This document shows, piece by piece, positions 45,340 to 56,854 of a DNA stretch of 64,000 nt. Source of the DNA: Rhynchopus euleeides (taxonomy: Eukaryota; Euglenozoa; Diplonemea; Diplonemida; Diplonemidae); assembly GCA_963210315.1 (NCBI GenBank), contig OY723297.1, positions 1-64,000 on the forward strand. The letters are read 5' to 3'. Each line of letters opens with the position of its first letter. The stretch's first letter is position 1. The translations under genes were made by a program, and so were the position numbers. Below the pieces are notes generated by a model, which did not search any database, had not been told where the DNA came from, and saw only the letters and a list, made by a program, of their open reading frames with translations.

Positions 45340-48236
45340 CGTGAGGCCTTTTCAATGCCTCGGGCAGGATGCCACACGTGTCGTCGCCTTGCCGCACACG
45401 GGGCAACCTGTGGTGTGTTGGTGCAATCACGAGGGACAATCAGGAGACACTGCGGGATACAAAGAAGCACAGGTGTGGTCGGGGTGGGGTGGGGTAGGTG
45501 GGGGGGGCATCGTGGCCGCGTCTTTCTTCGTTTCTGCTTTCCTGCCCTCTTCTTCGGTTTTTTTGTGTGCGACCCTTGCCTGTGGGGTTTCTTTTTTCTT
45601 GCATTTTATCTTCCACCGCTTTTCGATCCATTTTTTTATTGGCGGCCGCTGCTTCTTCTTTTTTTTGGCACTATTTTGCCGCGTCGTTGTGGTGCCGATT
45701 GGAGAGGGCAGACCGCCAACACACAACCTCTCGCTTCCGGGTGGCAAGATCGGGCAGGCATTCGCTGCCTCACTGTATTCCTGGCTGCTGGGGGTGGGCC
45801 TGATACAACGCCCCGCTCCCAAAGCACTTCGGGGCAGCAGATACTTTCATTTCTTCAGAGGGCAACAGAAATGGAGACGTGGGTTGGGGGTTTTTTATGC
45901 GAGACGAGAAACAGGCACGGGGTGTCATCCGCGCCTGGTTCCCCCTCTCTCGCCCTTCTCTCTGAGCCCACACAACACACATCACACACACCATCGCTTG
46001 AGACGGATTTCGATTGATCGATGCATGATGTTCCGCTTTGCTCCCTACTAGAGGAGCATCCGCAGCAGTTTAAGCTTTCGAAGACCAGGCAACCATCAAG
46101 AATCACCAATCAGCAGGAGGGATTCCAACTGAACCCCGACTAACATGCAAGGGCCTGCCTTGCCCAGAGTGAGCCCCCGTGGTTTGGTGCGGTGAGAACA
46201 AAAATCCGCTCAAAACCACCCAGAACGATCAAAGTACGCAGGCCCCACCCCCGCACCCGCCTGAAGACACACAGAAAATAAAGGACGATGATTCACTGAC
46301 TTGATACTATTTCGGGAAACCTCCTTCTTCTTCGCCCCCCCCCCCTCCCCATTCGACAACGCTGAAGGATCCCAAGGTCGGCATGTGAACGCCAAAGGGT
46401 CCGACAGCGGTGTTGACAACCAACACCCTCTGTGGCACGCTCAGCCCCATGAAAGGCCCAAAGCCCAACCACAGCTGGGGTTTTGCTGACACCCCATGTG
46501 GCCTGGCCTCTGCGGAACGAATCCCAAGAGGGGTGCGTGTGGGGTTGGAAGGAAGAGGCGAGATGCACGAAATACTGTACGGTTGCTGGCCCACTGCAGG
46601 AATCTGTCGCTTGCTTTGCATTTTTGCGCGGCGTTCCCCCCGGGTGGGGTCTGGGCCGGCCTGCAAACGGAGAACAAATGTATTGAAAAGCAAAGCGCAT
46701 GGAAAAAAAATAGCACGGCCAAAAAGAACTCACAAAAAATAACAAAAAAAAGCCACACAGCACACAACAATGATGATACGTTTCACTCCAATCGCCTTCG
46801 TCTGGCTATATTTTGCTCACACTTTGGTGTTGGATCTGACCCCCCCCCCCACCCCCCCCCCCCCTGTCTGGTCTGTAATATTTGTTGCTTGAGATTGGCG
46901 GACACGCCACTGCATCCCGCCAAAACGGGGCCCTTGTTACCCCCAGTGTTCTTGGGTAAAACCCGGAGAGTCCTCTGCCCTGTTTGTTTCGGTACAACCC
47001 CCCCCCCTTCCTTGCTGAAAATGATGAAAAAAATACGCTCAAAAAAAACACTTGGCTCGCGATGTCCAATAAAAAGCCATAACATGCGGTCTTCGCCCAC
47101 ACCACCCCCCACACCCCACTTTCTTGTCTTACGTGCTGACAAGGCTACAGACAAAGGCGTGCGACTCCCATCATCAACTCACCCACTCCCCCTGTTCCCA
47201 CGGTGAAGAGTCGCCTCGCCCACAGAGATGATTATTCTTTCATATCCGGTTTTCAACCCGGAAGCCCACCCCCCCCCCACCCTTGATCCGAGGGGAGGGA
47301 GGTACGGGGTGTGGTGGTGGTGGTGGGTGTGACGTGCAACCCGCAGGCCACTGTACGGTCCGCTACCCTCCCCCCCCCCCCCCCCCGCCTCCTCCCCGGC
47401 TCCAACTCTGCAGACAGTGGTCCGACCGAGCAGTCAATCACCCTTCCCTAATACAGAATATCAATCACACTCCCTCCCCCCTCTTGGCGTTGCCTCTATT
47501 TCTGTCGTCTGGCAGGAAGAAATATCAGGTCGAAACGCCAGGGCCACTCCGCTCCACCCCACCCCACCCCCCCGAAAATCACACAGAAGCCCCTTTGATA
47601 TGTCTCTTGTGCTGGGCAAACTCTAAAGAAGATGGGGGGAGGGGGGAAAGGGGCAGCGAGAAGGCCGGAAGGTTGGGGATTGGAGTGTGTGAGCTGGGTT
47701 CGGGGGGGGCAGGCTCGAAATCGAAGGGGGTGGTGGTGGTGGTTATGTGGGGGTGGGTGGGTGGTGGTGTGTGCTTGCTGCCAACTCGGGAAAGGTTGAA
47801 GGGAGGGGGGACACCCGCCCCTCCCCGTGCGCCGACCCCTCTACTCGAGTCAGAATCAGTGGTTTCTGGGGGAGGGGGGGGAAGGGACGCTCGAGGGTCT
47901 GGGAAAATGCAGAGCACTGCTGGAGCCCCCCCCCCCCCCCCCCGCCCCCCACCACCGGGCAGGCTGGTTCTTGTTCAGGCATGTAGCTTGGGGGGTCCAG
48001 CTGGTCTCGAGACCAGCAGTTGCCTATGTTGCTGGTCTGGGGGGGGGAAAAAAAAGTATAAATCCGGGAAACCCCAGAATTTTTTTTGGTGGGGGGGTTT
48101 TCCCTCACACCAGGCCGAAGATGTACCCTGCAGCAGGCCCGAACCACGAGGATTTCGGCTCCCGATGACTGCTTCCTGCGCAGGACTGGGTTCAGACCTG
48201 ATGTCGGAGAGATCCACACCGTGTTCAGCCCGGAAG

Positions 48237-48300
48237 GAACAGATGTTCACTACCGTGGCCTCCGGCGGCTGGGGGGCTCCGCCCCCCAGACCCCCCTGTG
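48237..48300 (+). repeat. 64-bp dispersed repeat, copy 2
   Basis: Identical to 40988-41051, same orientation, 7.25 kb apart. Confidence 0.9.
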
Positions 48301-49794
48301 GCTTGTGCTTGTCAATATGCGACTGTGGGGTTCTTCGCTACCGTCAAGTTTTCGTCAAAGTTCGGCGATTTCTCCCTCTGCATACACATAGGAAATGCAC
48401 CAACACACCGTTTCGGCACCGTAGCGAAGACCCACGGTGGCGCTGTCTACTCCGTGCCTCCGGACGCGCCCCGGAGAACCCGGTGTTCGGTCAGGACGGG
48501 ATTTTGGGGGAAGCGCCGGAAAATACCCCAGACCAGCAGAACCAGCAAAAATCTGAAAATCCAATTTCAAGCTACGTGCCTGTTCTTGTTGCAGAGAATG
48601 GAAAAAAAATCAGTCAATCCCTTTTCTCCCCTTCACCCGGGCACTGCAGGGGTGGGGAGACGTCTAATCAGGGCAAAACCATGACTAAATCCCATCCCGC
48701 ACCGACGCAAGAGGGGTGCCCCAGGCTCAACTGTGTCGTGTTTCGCATCGACCAACCCCTGCCGTGTGAGACGGAGCAGCGACGTAAACACTTTTTTTTT
48801 TGCATTCTCCTCTGCACACTCCGATGCTAGCGTGCCCACTGGGCTCGCTCAGCGGGACGACATAGCGGGGGTGGGGCGTGTGGTGTGTCCGGAGGGCAAA
48901 CGAAAAGGAACGAAGAAAAGTTCTACAGAGGGGGGAAAAAAGATAAAAAACATGTGTGGGGGGGGAGGGGACAGCCGACAAGAACCCACACCTCTGGAAC
49001 GAGCGAGGGGGGAGGGGATAGACGGCTATCTGATGACCGAGAAAAAAGGTAGTGAAGTACCCAGGAGGGGTGGGGTGGGGGTGGTGGTGACTGTGGGACT
49101 TCATACCCCAACTAATCCCTATATCGCCATACCCCATAACCCACGTGGATCTTTCGACGGCAGTGTGGAGTGCACCGAGATCACCTGATCCTGATGTGGT
49201 CTCCACAGTGTTGTCCACACACGCCTGACTTCCGCCTCGCTGAGCACGGCACAACACAACAATAACGCAGAAAAGTATACCGGCGCAGGCAAAATGCCAG
49301 GCCGATCGAAGCGGTGCACGAAGAACAACGAAGCACGGGAGACGAGAAGGGGGCGGGCGGTGAGGGTGGGGTGGGGTGGGGAGATGTGGCACAGGCAAGA
49401 GCAGGCACCATAAATAATCTTGATACGAAGCGCATCAAAGAGAATACTTGAAAGGAGGAGGAGGGGGGGGGGGAGGGTACCCCCACACCCCCGACCCACA
49501 ACAATGGAGGGTGTGTTTCGCCGGGCCCGAACAAAAAAGTCATGCAAAAAAAAATGGGGGGGGGGGAGGGAGTGAGGGGGGGTGGGGGTGGGGGAGACTG
49601 AAGAAAATGATAAAGCTCAAGGCGAAGGGGGGGGGGGGGGCGGAGAGGAGAGGAGGGGGGGGGGGCGGGGGGGGGTTCCCCCCACCACCACCACCACCAC
49701 CGTCACTACCTCTGCCCCCCCCACTCTGTCGCGCAGCATGCAGGTGCCCTGACCTGGCAGGTTTCTCTCGGCACCACTGAAAATACACACACAG

Positions 49795-49810
49795 CACAGC
49801 ACAGCACAGC
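49795..49810. repeat. CAGCA pentanucleotide microsatellite
   Basis: Three to four tandem CACAG/CAGCA units near the 3' flank of the Hsp70 gene; same composition class (GTGCT complement) as the repeat at 41311. Confidence 0.6.
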
Positions 49811-49926
49811 TGTTCCCACCCCCAACCCCAACCCAGCGTGCCAGCGGTGCGAGGCTCTTCGTATCAAAGGATGGCAGCCATCGGGCACAACGCTCGCAGG
49901 GGCTGCGTTACGCGTATGCGAGATGC

Positions 49927-52013
49927 TCACTTGTCGGAGGCGATGACGGCCTCCGTCTTCTTGGAGTCCACAGCCTTCAGCGAGAAGTGCTTCGCGGTCT
50001 CCACGGACAGCGTGACGGTCACGTCGCCCTCGACAGACTTCAGAGGGAGCTTGGCCAGCTCCACAACCTCGCCGTCGTGGGACTCCACAAGGTCAAGCAG
50101 GACGTCCGTCTTGCCCCCAAGCGGCAGCTTGACGGAGATCTCGAAGGGCAGGAGAGAAGATGCAGGGGCCAGCACCTTGACGGCTGTGGTGGTGGGTGTG
50201 GTGTGATGTGGTGGGAGTGTGGGAGCTTCGGTTGGATATGAGAGGCAGCGCAAGACAGAGGAAGCACCAAGACACCACCAAGGGTTATCCAAGTGTCCCT
50301 GGATGCGGTGGCAGGCATACCCCCGCTGGCGGAGCGCAGCCCGATGTCCTTCATCAGCACGTTCACCTCCGTGCGGAGACCGGCGGGGTCAACCTCCTTC
50401 CCTGCGGTGCCGTTGCCGGCACGGTCCCACAGTGCGCCCACAGGGACACCCACGCCGCTCTGTGTGGAGGGTGGTTGGGTAGGGGCACAAAGTTGCCTGG
50501 CAAGTCAAGGCGAGGTGGGAGCGCACAGTGTTGTGTTGCATTTGAATTGCTGTCCGGTATCGTGCATACCAGGTCGCACACGGCAGTCTGCTCCGCAGCG
50601 CCAAGTGCCGCAACCTCCTCAGGCATCTGGTGCTTCACGACCTTCCCGACACCGCAGCCCTTCGCCGCGTTGTGGACCATGCCGCTGTTGGACCCACCAC
50701 CAATGATGATGATGCGCGTCGGCGGCACCTGCAGGTGGTGTGGATGTAGCGATACAACAACAACGGGCAATGTGTTGGCAGGCCTCCCCAATCTGCAAAC
50801 AATCCCTACCACCTCACATGAAAGCAGATCGCCGACAATGCTCGGCAGGAGTGTTGAGCGGACGACATACAATGTCGGGCAGGGCCGAGATCTTCTTCAC
50901 CGCATCCTTGAGCGGCTGGAGGAGGCCGGTCGCCGTCGCCTCGAACCTGCTGCTGGTGATGTTCCCGTTGAAGTCGGCACCCTCGGACAGGGCCTCGATC
51001 TGCACAGACCCCTGGGGGTAGCTCGAGAGGGTCTTCTTGCAGCGCTCGCTCTCGTAAATCAGCTTCCGCTTGGCCCTGTGAGATAGGCGTGATGTGTGCT
51101 GTGTTGCCGCAGCGGTTGGCATACCTGGCATCGTCAGCGATGTCAATGCGCGTTTTCCGCTTGAACTCCATCGCGAGGTAGTCGAAGACGAGCTTGGTGA
51201 AGTCGCGCCCGCTCGTGCTCACCATCTCCTCAGCGACGATCTTGACCAGACCACCCTTCTCCAGAAGGAGCGATGCCGTCGACGAGGCGTGGCCCACGTC
51301 GAGCACAACAGACGACTCGTGCGTCTCGCCGTCTCCCCCCTGGCTGCGGCCGCCCGACGCGGTGTGGATGAGAGATGCCGTGCTGGGTCTCAGCACACGG
51401 GTTACTTCGAGCCCGGCTTCCTGTGGGGGGTGCGGGTGGTGGTGTGGGCACGGCACGCCCTCTCTCTCGGCAGCAGCACACAACAGAGCCATGCATGATG
51501 AGCACATACCTTGGCCGCCTTGGCGACCTTCACAATCGCAGACGGGTTGTCGCAGATGTAGTGGGGGAGGGTCAGGACGCAGGTCTTCATCGGGTTGCCG
51601 ACGTACGCCTCCACCTCGCCCTTGGCGTACTTGAACAGCGGCACGAAGGCGTCGGACAGCTCCGTGGTGCGCGGGGGAGTGTCGGGGTCCATCCCCGCCT
51701 GGGTCGTCACACCCGTCACGACGTTCTGGTCGTTCACCTCCAGCTGGTACCCGAGCCTCATCTGGCGGAGCATGTCCGGCTCGTCGGCGTGGGCAAGGAC
51801 GTAGAGGAGCGAGTGCACCACCTCACGTGGTCTCTTCACCGCAATAATCTTCGCGGTGTCACCCACCACAACCTCGCCCTCGCTGAATGCGATGTACGCA
51901 GGCGTCGTCCGGTGCCCGTCGGCGTTGACAACGACGGTTGCCGCCTCATCCTGCCACACTGCCATGCACATACTGGCATTCCCCAGGTCCAGGCCAAACG
52001 CTTCGACCGGCAT
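49927..52013 (-). CDS. Hsp70-like protein of the Ssz1 (ribosome-associated) type, 6 exons
   Basis: Exons 52013-51510, 51420-51125, 51075-50871, 50728-50570, 50459-50321 and 50183-49927 give 519 aa (phases 0,2,0,0,1). The Hsp70 ATPase fold is recognisable: F-G-L-D-L-G-N at the N-terminus, L-R-P-S-T-A-S-L-I-H, V-L-D-V-G-H-A-S where canonical Hsp70 has D-L-G-G-G-T, and I-I-I-G-G-G-S-N. The C-terminal domain is only about 100 residues, mostly a beta-sandwich-like segment (I-S-V-K-L-P-L-G-G-K-T-D-V-L-L-D). The lid and EEVD are absent. This short substrate domain and altered phosphate loops are typical of Ssz1, which pairs with Zuotin in the ribosome-associated complex. Assignment to Ssz1 rather than another divergent Hsp70 is likely but not certain. 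Confidence 0.85.
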
Positions 52014-52223
52014 CTTAGGTTTCTTTCTTCTCGACTACCAACGAATGAAAAGGGGGACTAAAACCACTCGAAACACCGGCAGAACGGCGCGATCTAAATA
52101 TATACCCCTCTTTAGTCCTGAAGGCTCGTTGCCTCTGAGTCCACTTCGACAGAAGTGACAAAAATTCCAAAAAACTCCCGCGGGGAGGCTCCCGTGATGT
52201 GTATGTGTATGATATCACTCTGC

Positions 52224-52245
52224 ATGGTGGTGGTGGTGGTGGTGG
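52224..52245. repeat. GGT microsatellite
   Basis: About seven GGT triplets in the 5' flank of the Hsp70 gene. Confidence 0.8.
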
Positions 52246-52695
52246 TGTGGGGGCCATATTCAAAGGATGTGCAAAGAGCAAGAAGGGTACAACAACCAAA
52301 CAGGCGTGGGAATTGGCCCTACAGGGCAGAGGTGAGTCATCACGACCATCAGAATCCGGAACGGAGCGCCACGTAAGCATGGCAGAGGCGACGGAACATA
52401 GGGCTAGGTGCTGCATCGTGTGTTGCGAGTCGGGGGTTGTCGCATGTATCTTGGGTTCTTGTCTGTGGGCGTGTTCTCGTTTGCCACAGGGTCACCGGGC
52501 CATGGGGTGGTGGTGGTGGTGGTGTGAGTTCAGTACAGTTTCCAGAAGGCTCGAATGCCTAATTTTTGACGGCCCTGGAGAGAGCAAATGCGTAGCGCCC
52601 CCCCCCCCCCCCATCATGGAGACCTGGGGCTAAAAAAAACTCAGCACTGCGAAAGAGAGGAGCGCATGGATATTCGCCAACCCCCCCATAGCCCG

Positions 52696-52762
52696 GCAGC
52701 GGAAAGGGAACCCCCACCCACACACGTGGGTGGGTGGGTGGGTGGGGTTGCCTTTCCGCTGC
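52696..52762. repeat. 67-bp hairpin with 12-bp perfect outer stem
   Basis: GCAGCGGAAAGG at 52696-52707 pairs perfectly with CCTTTCCGCTGC at 52751-52762. Inside, GAACCCC and CCCACCCAC face GTGGGTGGG and GGGGTTG, so most of the 67 bp can fold. It lies just beyond the 3' end of no gene but within 300 bp of the membrane-protein stop. Confidence 0.8.
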
Positions 52763-52961
52763 GCACACCACGCACACGGCCCGACCTCCAACAGACTCCC
52801 CACACTTACACACCCTTGTGAACGCTAGGCGCTTTGGCATTATTTCGTTCTTACACATCACTCCCCCATTGAGAAAAGCTTCCAGGCGCCTCTGTGTGTG
52901 TCTGTGAGGGAGCATTCTTGAGGCTGCACCCAAGCAACGACGAAGTCAGGGTGGCTGCTGC

Positions 52962-53828
52962 TCAGAAACCTGTGCCGACGTTGATGCCGAAGTCATCCTC
53001 GTCAGAGTCATCCTCGCCCCCACGCGATACGACTGTGCGTGTCATGCGGACGTTGAGCACGGCAACCACCAAGCCGCCCACCGCCCCCAGCACATAGGTG
53101 AGCTTCCGGAAGGTGTTGTGCCCCGAGTCCGCATCCTCCATGTCCAGGAGCCCGAAGATCAGGCCGTACACCAGCCCTGTGACAACACAGCCCACAGCGG
53201 TGGTCACAGCGACGCGCACCATGCGCAGCTGTGGGTCGGAGCCGATGGGGAGCTCCTGCATTTCGTCGGAAGCCTCGTCCTCAGCGCTGTCCTTGTTGAA
53301 GAACAGCAGCACCATGTCCAACAGCAGGTATATGTAGGCAAAGGCGAGGCACGCGCTGAGGATGGTGTAGAAGGGGACCTTGAGGCCCTGCGGGAGGTTG
53401 TGCACGATCTTGTCGTCGAGGAAGAGGCACATCACACCGCTGGCAGCGACGGACGCGCTCCCGGCCAGGACGATCACACGCGCCTTGCCTGAGAGCTGCG
53501 AGCCGCGCAGCCTCCACAGGAGCATGGCTGAGAGCATCAACAGCAGGCAGCCGAAGACGATGGCGAACACAGGGCTGACGGTGACCTGTAGGGAGGCAGG
53601 GGTGTGCGAGTGAATGAGGGGAACATCCGAAATACGGAGGGGTGGCTTCTTGGAGTAGCGTAGCCACAGCTGAAGAGCCGTCAGCCCAACTGCACAGACA
53701 GATGGGCAGCGCCATACCTCCTCCAGCGAGCTGCCGACAAGCCACACCATGACGACCCCTGCCAGCGAACCGCCGATGGCGTAGGCAACATGCAGAGGCG
53801 TCACATCCTGGGGCATCGAGCACGCCAT
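52962..53828 (-). CDS. Multi-pass membrane protein with acidic C-terminus
   Basis: Exons 53828-53718 and 53585-52962 give 244 aa. The donor is GTATGG and the acceptor CTACAG, phase 0. By eye there are about six hydrophobic helices: residues 12-30, 41-58, 72-90, 103-125, 150-172 and 185-205. A polar loop with A-E-D-E-A-S-D-E lies between helices 4 and 5. The C-terminus is acidic (G-E-D-D-S-D-E-D-D). It shows no motif I can assign to a family. The start ATG is internal to a longer open stretch. A CAG acceptor lies just before it, so an upstream exon adding another membrane segment is possible. Confidence 0.7.
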   Translation of the reverse strand: MACSMPQDVTPLHVAYAIGGSLAGVVMVWLVGSSLEEVWRCPSVCAVGLTALQLWLRYSKKPPLRISDVPLIHSHTPASLQVTVSPVFAIVFGCLLLMLSAMLLWRLRGSQLSGKARVIVLAGSASVAASGVMCLFLDDKIVHNLPQGLKVPFYTILSACLAFAYIYLLLDMVLLFFNKDSAEDEASDEMQELPIGSDPQLRMVRVAVTTAVGCVVTGLVYGLIFGLLDMEDADSGHNTFRKLTYVLGAVGGLVVAVLNVRMTRTVVSRGGEDDSDEDDFGINVGTGF

Positions 53829-54510
53829 GGCCTGTAGGCGTGCTGCTGTGTACTGCGGGGTGTGGGTGTGGTGGTTGCAAAAGAGTTTGTCAGAGCCGCG
53901 AGAATAAGGCTCTTGCGTGTGTGTGTGTACACGGTCGCGGATGCAGACGGAGTTGAGAAGAATCACCCGAAGGCCACTGCATCTACTGACGCGGCTTCTT
54001 CTGTCGACGGAGTGGCGTGACGACACGGTGTGTGGTGGGGGCAGGGATGGCAGAGGGAGGGTGGGTGAGGGTGGGGGGGGGGGGGGGTGGGGCGATCCGG
54101 TGTTTGCTTTGGCTTCCCGCACAGACGGGCAGGGACACGTGGAGACAGACAAGCCGACACTCGTAAGCAGCACTGCTGTTCAGGACAGTGCCTTCAAAAC
54201 AGAAATATGAGATGTCAAGAAAGCGACAACAGAGGCAATGAAAAGAGGAACGCACAGGAGGGAACCCCCTGGCGTTGCTATGAGACAACAGAGAACACAT
54301 CACATGTGGCTGCAGGTTGCAGCTGCATCACGCGTCGGGGCGGTGCGGCGGTGCAGCAAGGCAGCCCCCTCAAGGGCTGTGTGTTTCTGCACCCCGCCGC
54401 CTCGTTGTTTGGTGTGCTGGCATGATTGCGAATCACGCCAGCACTCAGACCGATCTTCAGCTTCGGCGTCAGCTTCAGCTGAAGCTCAATCACGAGCTCA
54501 GAGCTCAAGC
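53829..54510. other. Spacer between membrane-protein start and protease stop
   Basis: About 680 bp including G-runs near 54074-54087 and an AGCTTC/AGCTCA-rich patch near 54460-54515. It is the 5' flank of the membrane-protein gene. No coding signal. Confidence 0.4.
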
Positions 54511-56854
54511 TCAAACCTGGGACGTGCACGGGGACTTGTTGATCCCGCACTCGTTGGCGCCGTAGGACACACGGATGTAGCCAGACTCGCCCCACGACGA
54601 GCCCCACGAGTTCTTCACGATCCAGTAGTCCTCGCCGTAGCCCACAATCAGCACACCGTGGTCCAGCCTGCAGATGATGGTGCAGCAGTTCGTCAGGATC
54701 CCGCTCGAGTACGTCTGCCACTTGTTGGCGTCCACGGCGATCGACAGAGGGCCGTGCGTCGACACGAACGCCTTCATGTCCTCCTCGGTGTGGGTGATGT
54801 CCTTGTAGCTCTTGATGGTGGCACCCACCGTCTTCCCCGTCACGCTCTCGCACGTCGCCACCTTCCCGGTCCCCGACGTGTACGGGTACGACGCCTCCGT
54901 CACGATCTGCCCGTTGTGGTTGCTGAGCAGCCACTTGAACGCGTTGTCCATCAGACCGCCGTTGCACCCGGCGTCCACCTTGTCGCACGACACCAGCTCC
55001 TGCTCAGACACCGACGTCAGCGTGTTCCCGGCAATGGCCCACTGGCCCTCAATCCCGCCGGTGGTGCTGAATGCCCAGCACGTTTGTAGAGTCGTATTTA
55101 TGACCACATCAAAAGTGGTGTAGCCAACGGTGGGCGGCCGTCCCAGATAAAGACTGGAGAAAATGAACGACCTCCTCACCCAGAAAGATGCGAGGGGGAG
55201 AGGACAAACAAAAACAAAAGGGCACCGCTCCACACACTGAGCCAACGCACACAGGCCTGGTGAAGCCCCAAGGGCACTTCCCCCAGATCGTCCCTCCCCA
55301 GCTTACCCAACCACGTTTCATCACAATACAGGCATTCCACACTGCGGCCGGAATAGAGGCCGAAGGATTGCGTCCAGAATCACTTGTAAGGCATGTACAC
55401 CAGAGAACCCGCTCGGGTGCAGGCCCCGTCTGCATCACGCTGCCCAAAACAGGGAGAGGGAGGGGATGATAACAACAAAAACCAATCTGAGATGGGCTCC
55501 TTCTCCGACATCTCGCCCGCAACAAGTCTCCTGCAAAGGAGACGCGCCTTCGACACCGTCTGTGCGTCCGCCCCTACGCCATGCACGCAGGTCGCACGCC
55601 GCGGCCAACTGCCGCCCCTCCGTTCACGACCTCCCAACGAGGGAGGTACGCCACGCACCGACACCCCGTACGCCCCTACGCCCGACGCGTAAGTCGCACG
55701 TCGCGACCACCTGCCGCCCGATACCTCCGTCAAGAGCCTCCCGACAAGGGAGACACGCCACGCACCGTCACCCCGTACGCCCCTACGCCTGGCGCGCAGG
55801 TCGCACGTCGCGGCCAACTGCCGCCCGACCTGCATCCTGCCCCCCGACCAGGGGAGCCACCTGTACGTACGCCCCTACGCCCAACGCGCAGGTCGTACGT
55901 CGCGGCCAACTGCCGCCCCTCCGTTCAGAACCTCCCAACGAGGGAGGTACGCCACGCACCGTCACCCCGTACGCCCCTACGCCCAACACGTAAGTCGCAC
56001 GTCGCGGCCAACTGCCGCCCGATACCTCCGTCCACAGCCTCCCGACAGGGGAGGCACGACACGCCCCGACACCCCGTACGCCCCTACGCCCATCGCGTAG
56101 GTCGCACGTCGCGGCCAACTGCCGCCAACCCCTACTTACTTCCTTCGTCGCTCACCTTTAGCCGGAAACCACAAGGTTATCCGTTGCCCGGGGAACACCG
56201 CGTGGAGGCGGTGAGTCACTTGTCCCCCTGCTGAATGCCCAGCACGAACCGCACTGTGCCTGGTTCTTCACGTGCGTCACTGTTTTGAAAATGATGTGTG
56301 GGATTGTTGGTGGTGTATTTTGAAACAAAAAAAGGAACAGAACAAAAGCAAACCAAAAAAACCAAGAACAACATCACAAAACCTTGACCACATCAGAATC
56401 ACTTTCAACAAAGAAACCACTCAACACAACACAACACAACACAGCAGAACACGGAATACCGAACACGGAACATACCGGCACCCTTGGAACGCCAGTCCAC
56501 AGACGCCTGCACGTTCTTCAGCTGCTCAGCCGTGAACATGGACGGGGGGCTCTTCTTCTCCGTCACGTTCAGGTTGTGGTACGCCTTGAACTCCTCCTCG
56601 GTCAGGTCGGCGAACACGTTGGCGCCGAACTTGGCCCCACGCGTCTGCTCCGCCTCGAAGCGCGCAGCCTTCAGCATGTTCCCGGTGAAGATCCCGTAGC
56701 GGCGCTCCTCCTCAGCCAGGCTGGTGTACTGGCGCCCGTAGTCGTTCTTGAAGCTGCGCCACAGCAGCTTCGAGTTCGCACGCACGTACTCCTCGCTGTA
56801 CCCGTGCGCCTGCGCCGCCATCAGCGCGCACACAAGAAGGGCCGCACAACGCAT
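54511..56854 (-). CDS. Cathepsin-L-type cysteine protease interrupted by a 1.15-kb insertion
   Basis: Exon 1 is 56854-56476. Exon 2 starts at 56279 (phase 1), and the coding sequence resumes at about 55064 and ends at 54511. Without the insertion and one copy of its duplication the protein is 327 aa. There is a signal peptide (residues 1-18). An I29 propeptide follows, with the E-E-R-R-Y-G-I-F helix and the G-A-N-V-F-A-D-L-T-E-E-E-F motif. Then comes C-G-S-C-W-A-F-S (catalytic Cys), G-C-N-G-G-L-M-D, L-D-H-G-V-L-I-V-G-Y-G (His) and K-N-S-W-G (Asn). The insertion (55083-56228) sits exactly at the catalytic Cys codon region, flanked by an 18-bp duplication. No canonical splice restores the active site. 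So either the allele is disrupted, or the insert is removed in an unusual way. Confidence 0.85.
55065..55082. repeat. 18-bp target-site duplication, left copy
   Basis: TGCTGAATGCCCAGCACG; identical to 56229-56246. Confidence 0.85.
55083..56228. mobile_element. 1146-bp insertion in the protease gene with 18-bp target duplication
   Basis: The identical sequence TGCTGAATGCCCAGCACG occurs at both borders: 55065-55082 and 56229-56246. It corresponds to the codons around the catalytic Cys. The insert has no protein domain I recognise, no terminal inverted repeats and no poly-A tail. About half of it is a tandem repeat (55567-56135). An insertion of 1164 bp including one duplication is a multiple of three. 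Confidence 0.8.
55567..56135. repeat. About 107-bp tandem repeat, 5-6 copies, inside the insertion
   Basis: Each unit starts CGCCCCTACGCC, continues CGCACGTCGCGGCCAACTGC and usually ends GTCACCCCGTA. Five full units and a partial one are visible. One unit (about 55780-55868) is shorter, and copies diverge by 10-20% by eye. Confidence 0.85.
56229..56246. repeat. 18-bp target-site duplication, right copy
   Basis: TGCTGAATGCCCAGCACG; identical to 55065-55082. Confidence 0.85.
56420..56442. repeat. ACAAC pentanucleotide microsatellite
   Basis: Four to five CAACA units within the first intron of the protease gene. Confidence 0.75.

Larger units (their letters stand above)
45340..49926. other. 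4.6-kb low-complexity spacer
   Basis: The largest gene-poor stretch after the satellite. It is full of homopolymer and dinucleotide runs: C-runs 46840-46863, 47003-47010, 47373-47386 and 47929-47943; G-runs 49467-49477, 49556-49567, 49628-49640 and 49657-49674. It also holds the second 64-bp dispersed repeat. Open frames here, including a 515-codon one on the plus strand, are compositional. I see no gene. Confidence 0.55.
52014..52961. other. Spacer with GGT repeats and a long hairpin
   Basis: 950 bp. It contains GGT microsatellites at 52224-52245 and 52508-52524, a C14 run near 52600, and the hairpin at 52696-52762. No coding signal. Confidence 0.5.

Noticed and set aside
45440-46050. Membrane protein on the plus strand
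   Set aside because: The hydrophobic run is due to T-rich DNA; no splice signals or homology.
47283-48830. 515-codon plus-strand open frame
   Set aside because: It runs through homopolymer C and G tracts, its product is Pro/Gly/Ser low complexity with no domain, and it overlaps a dispersed repeat.
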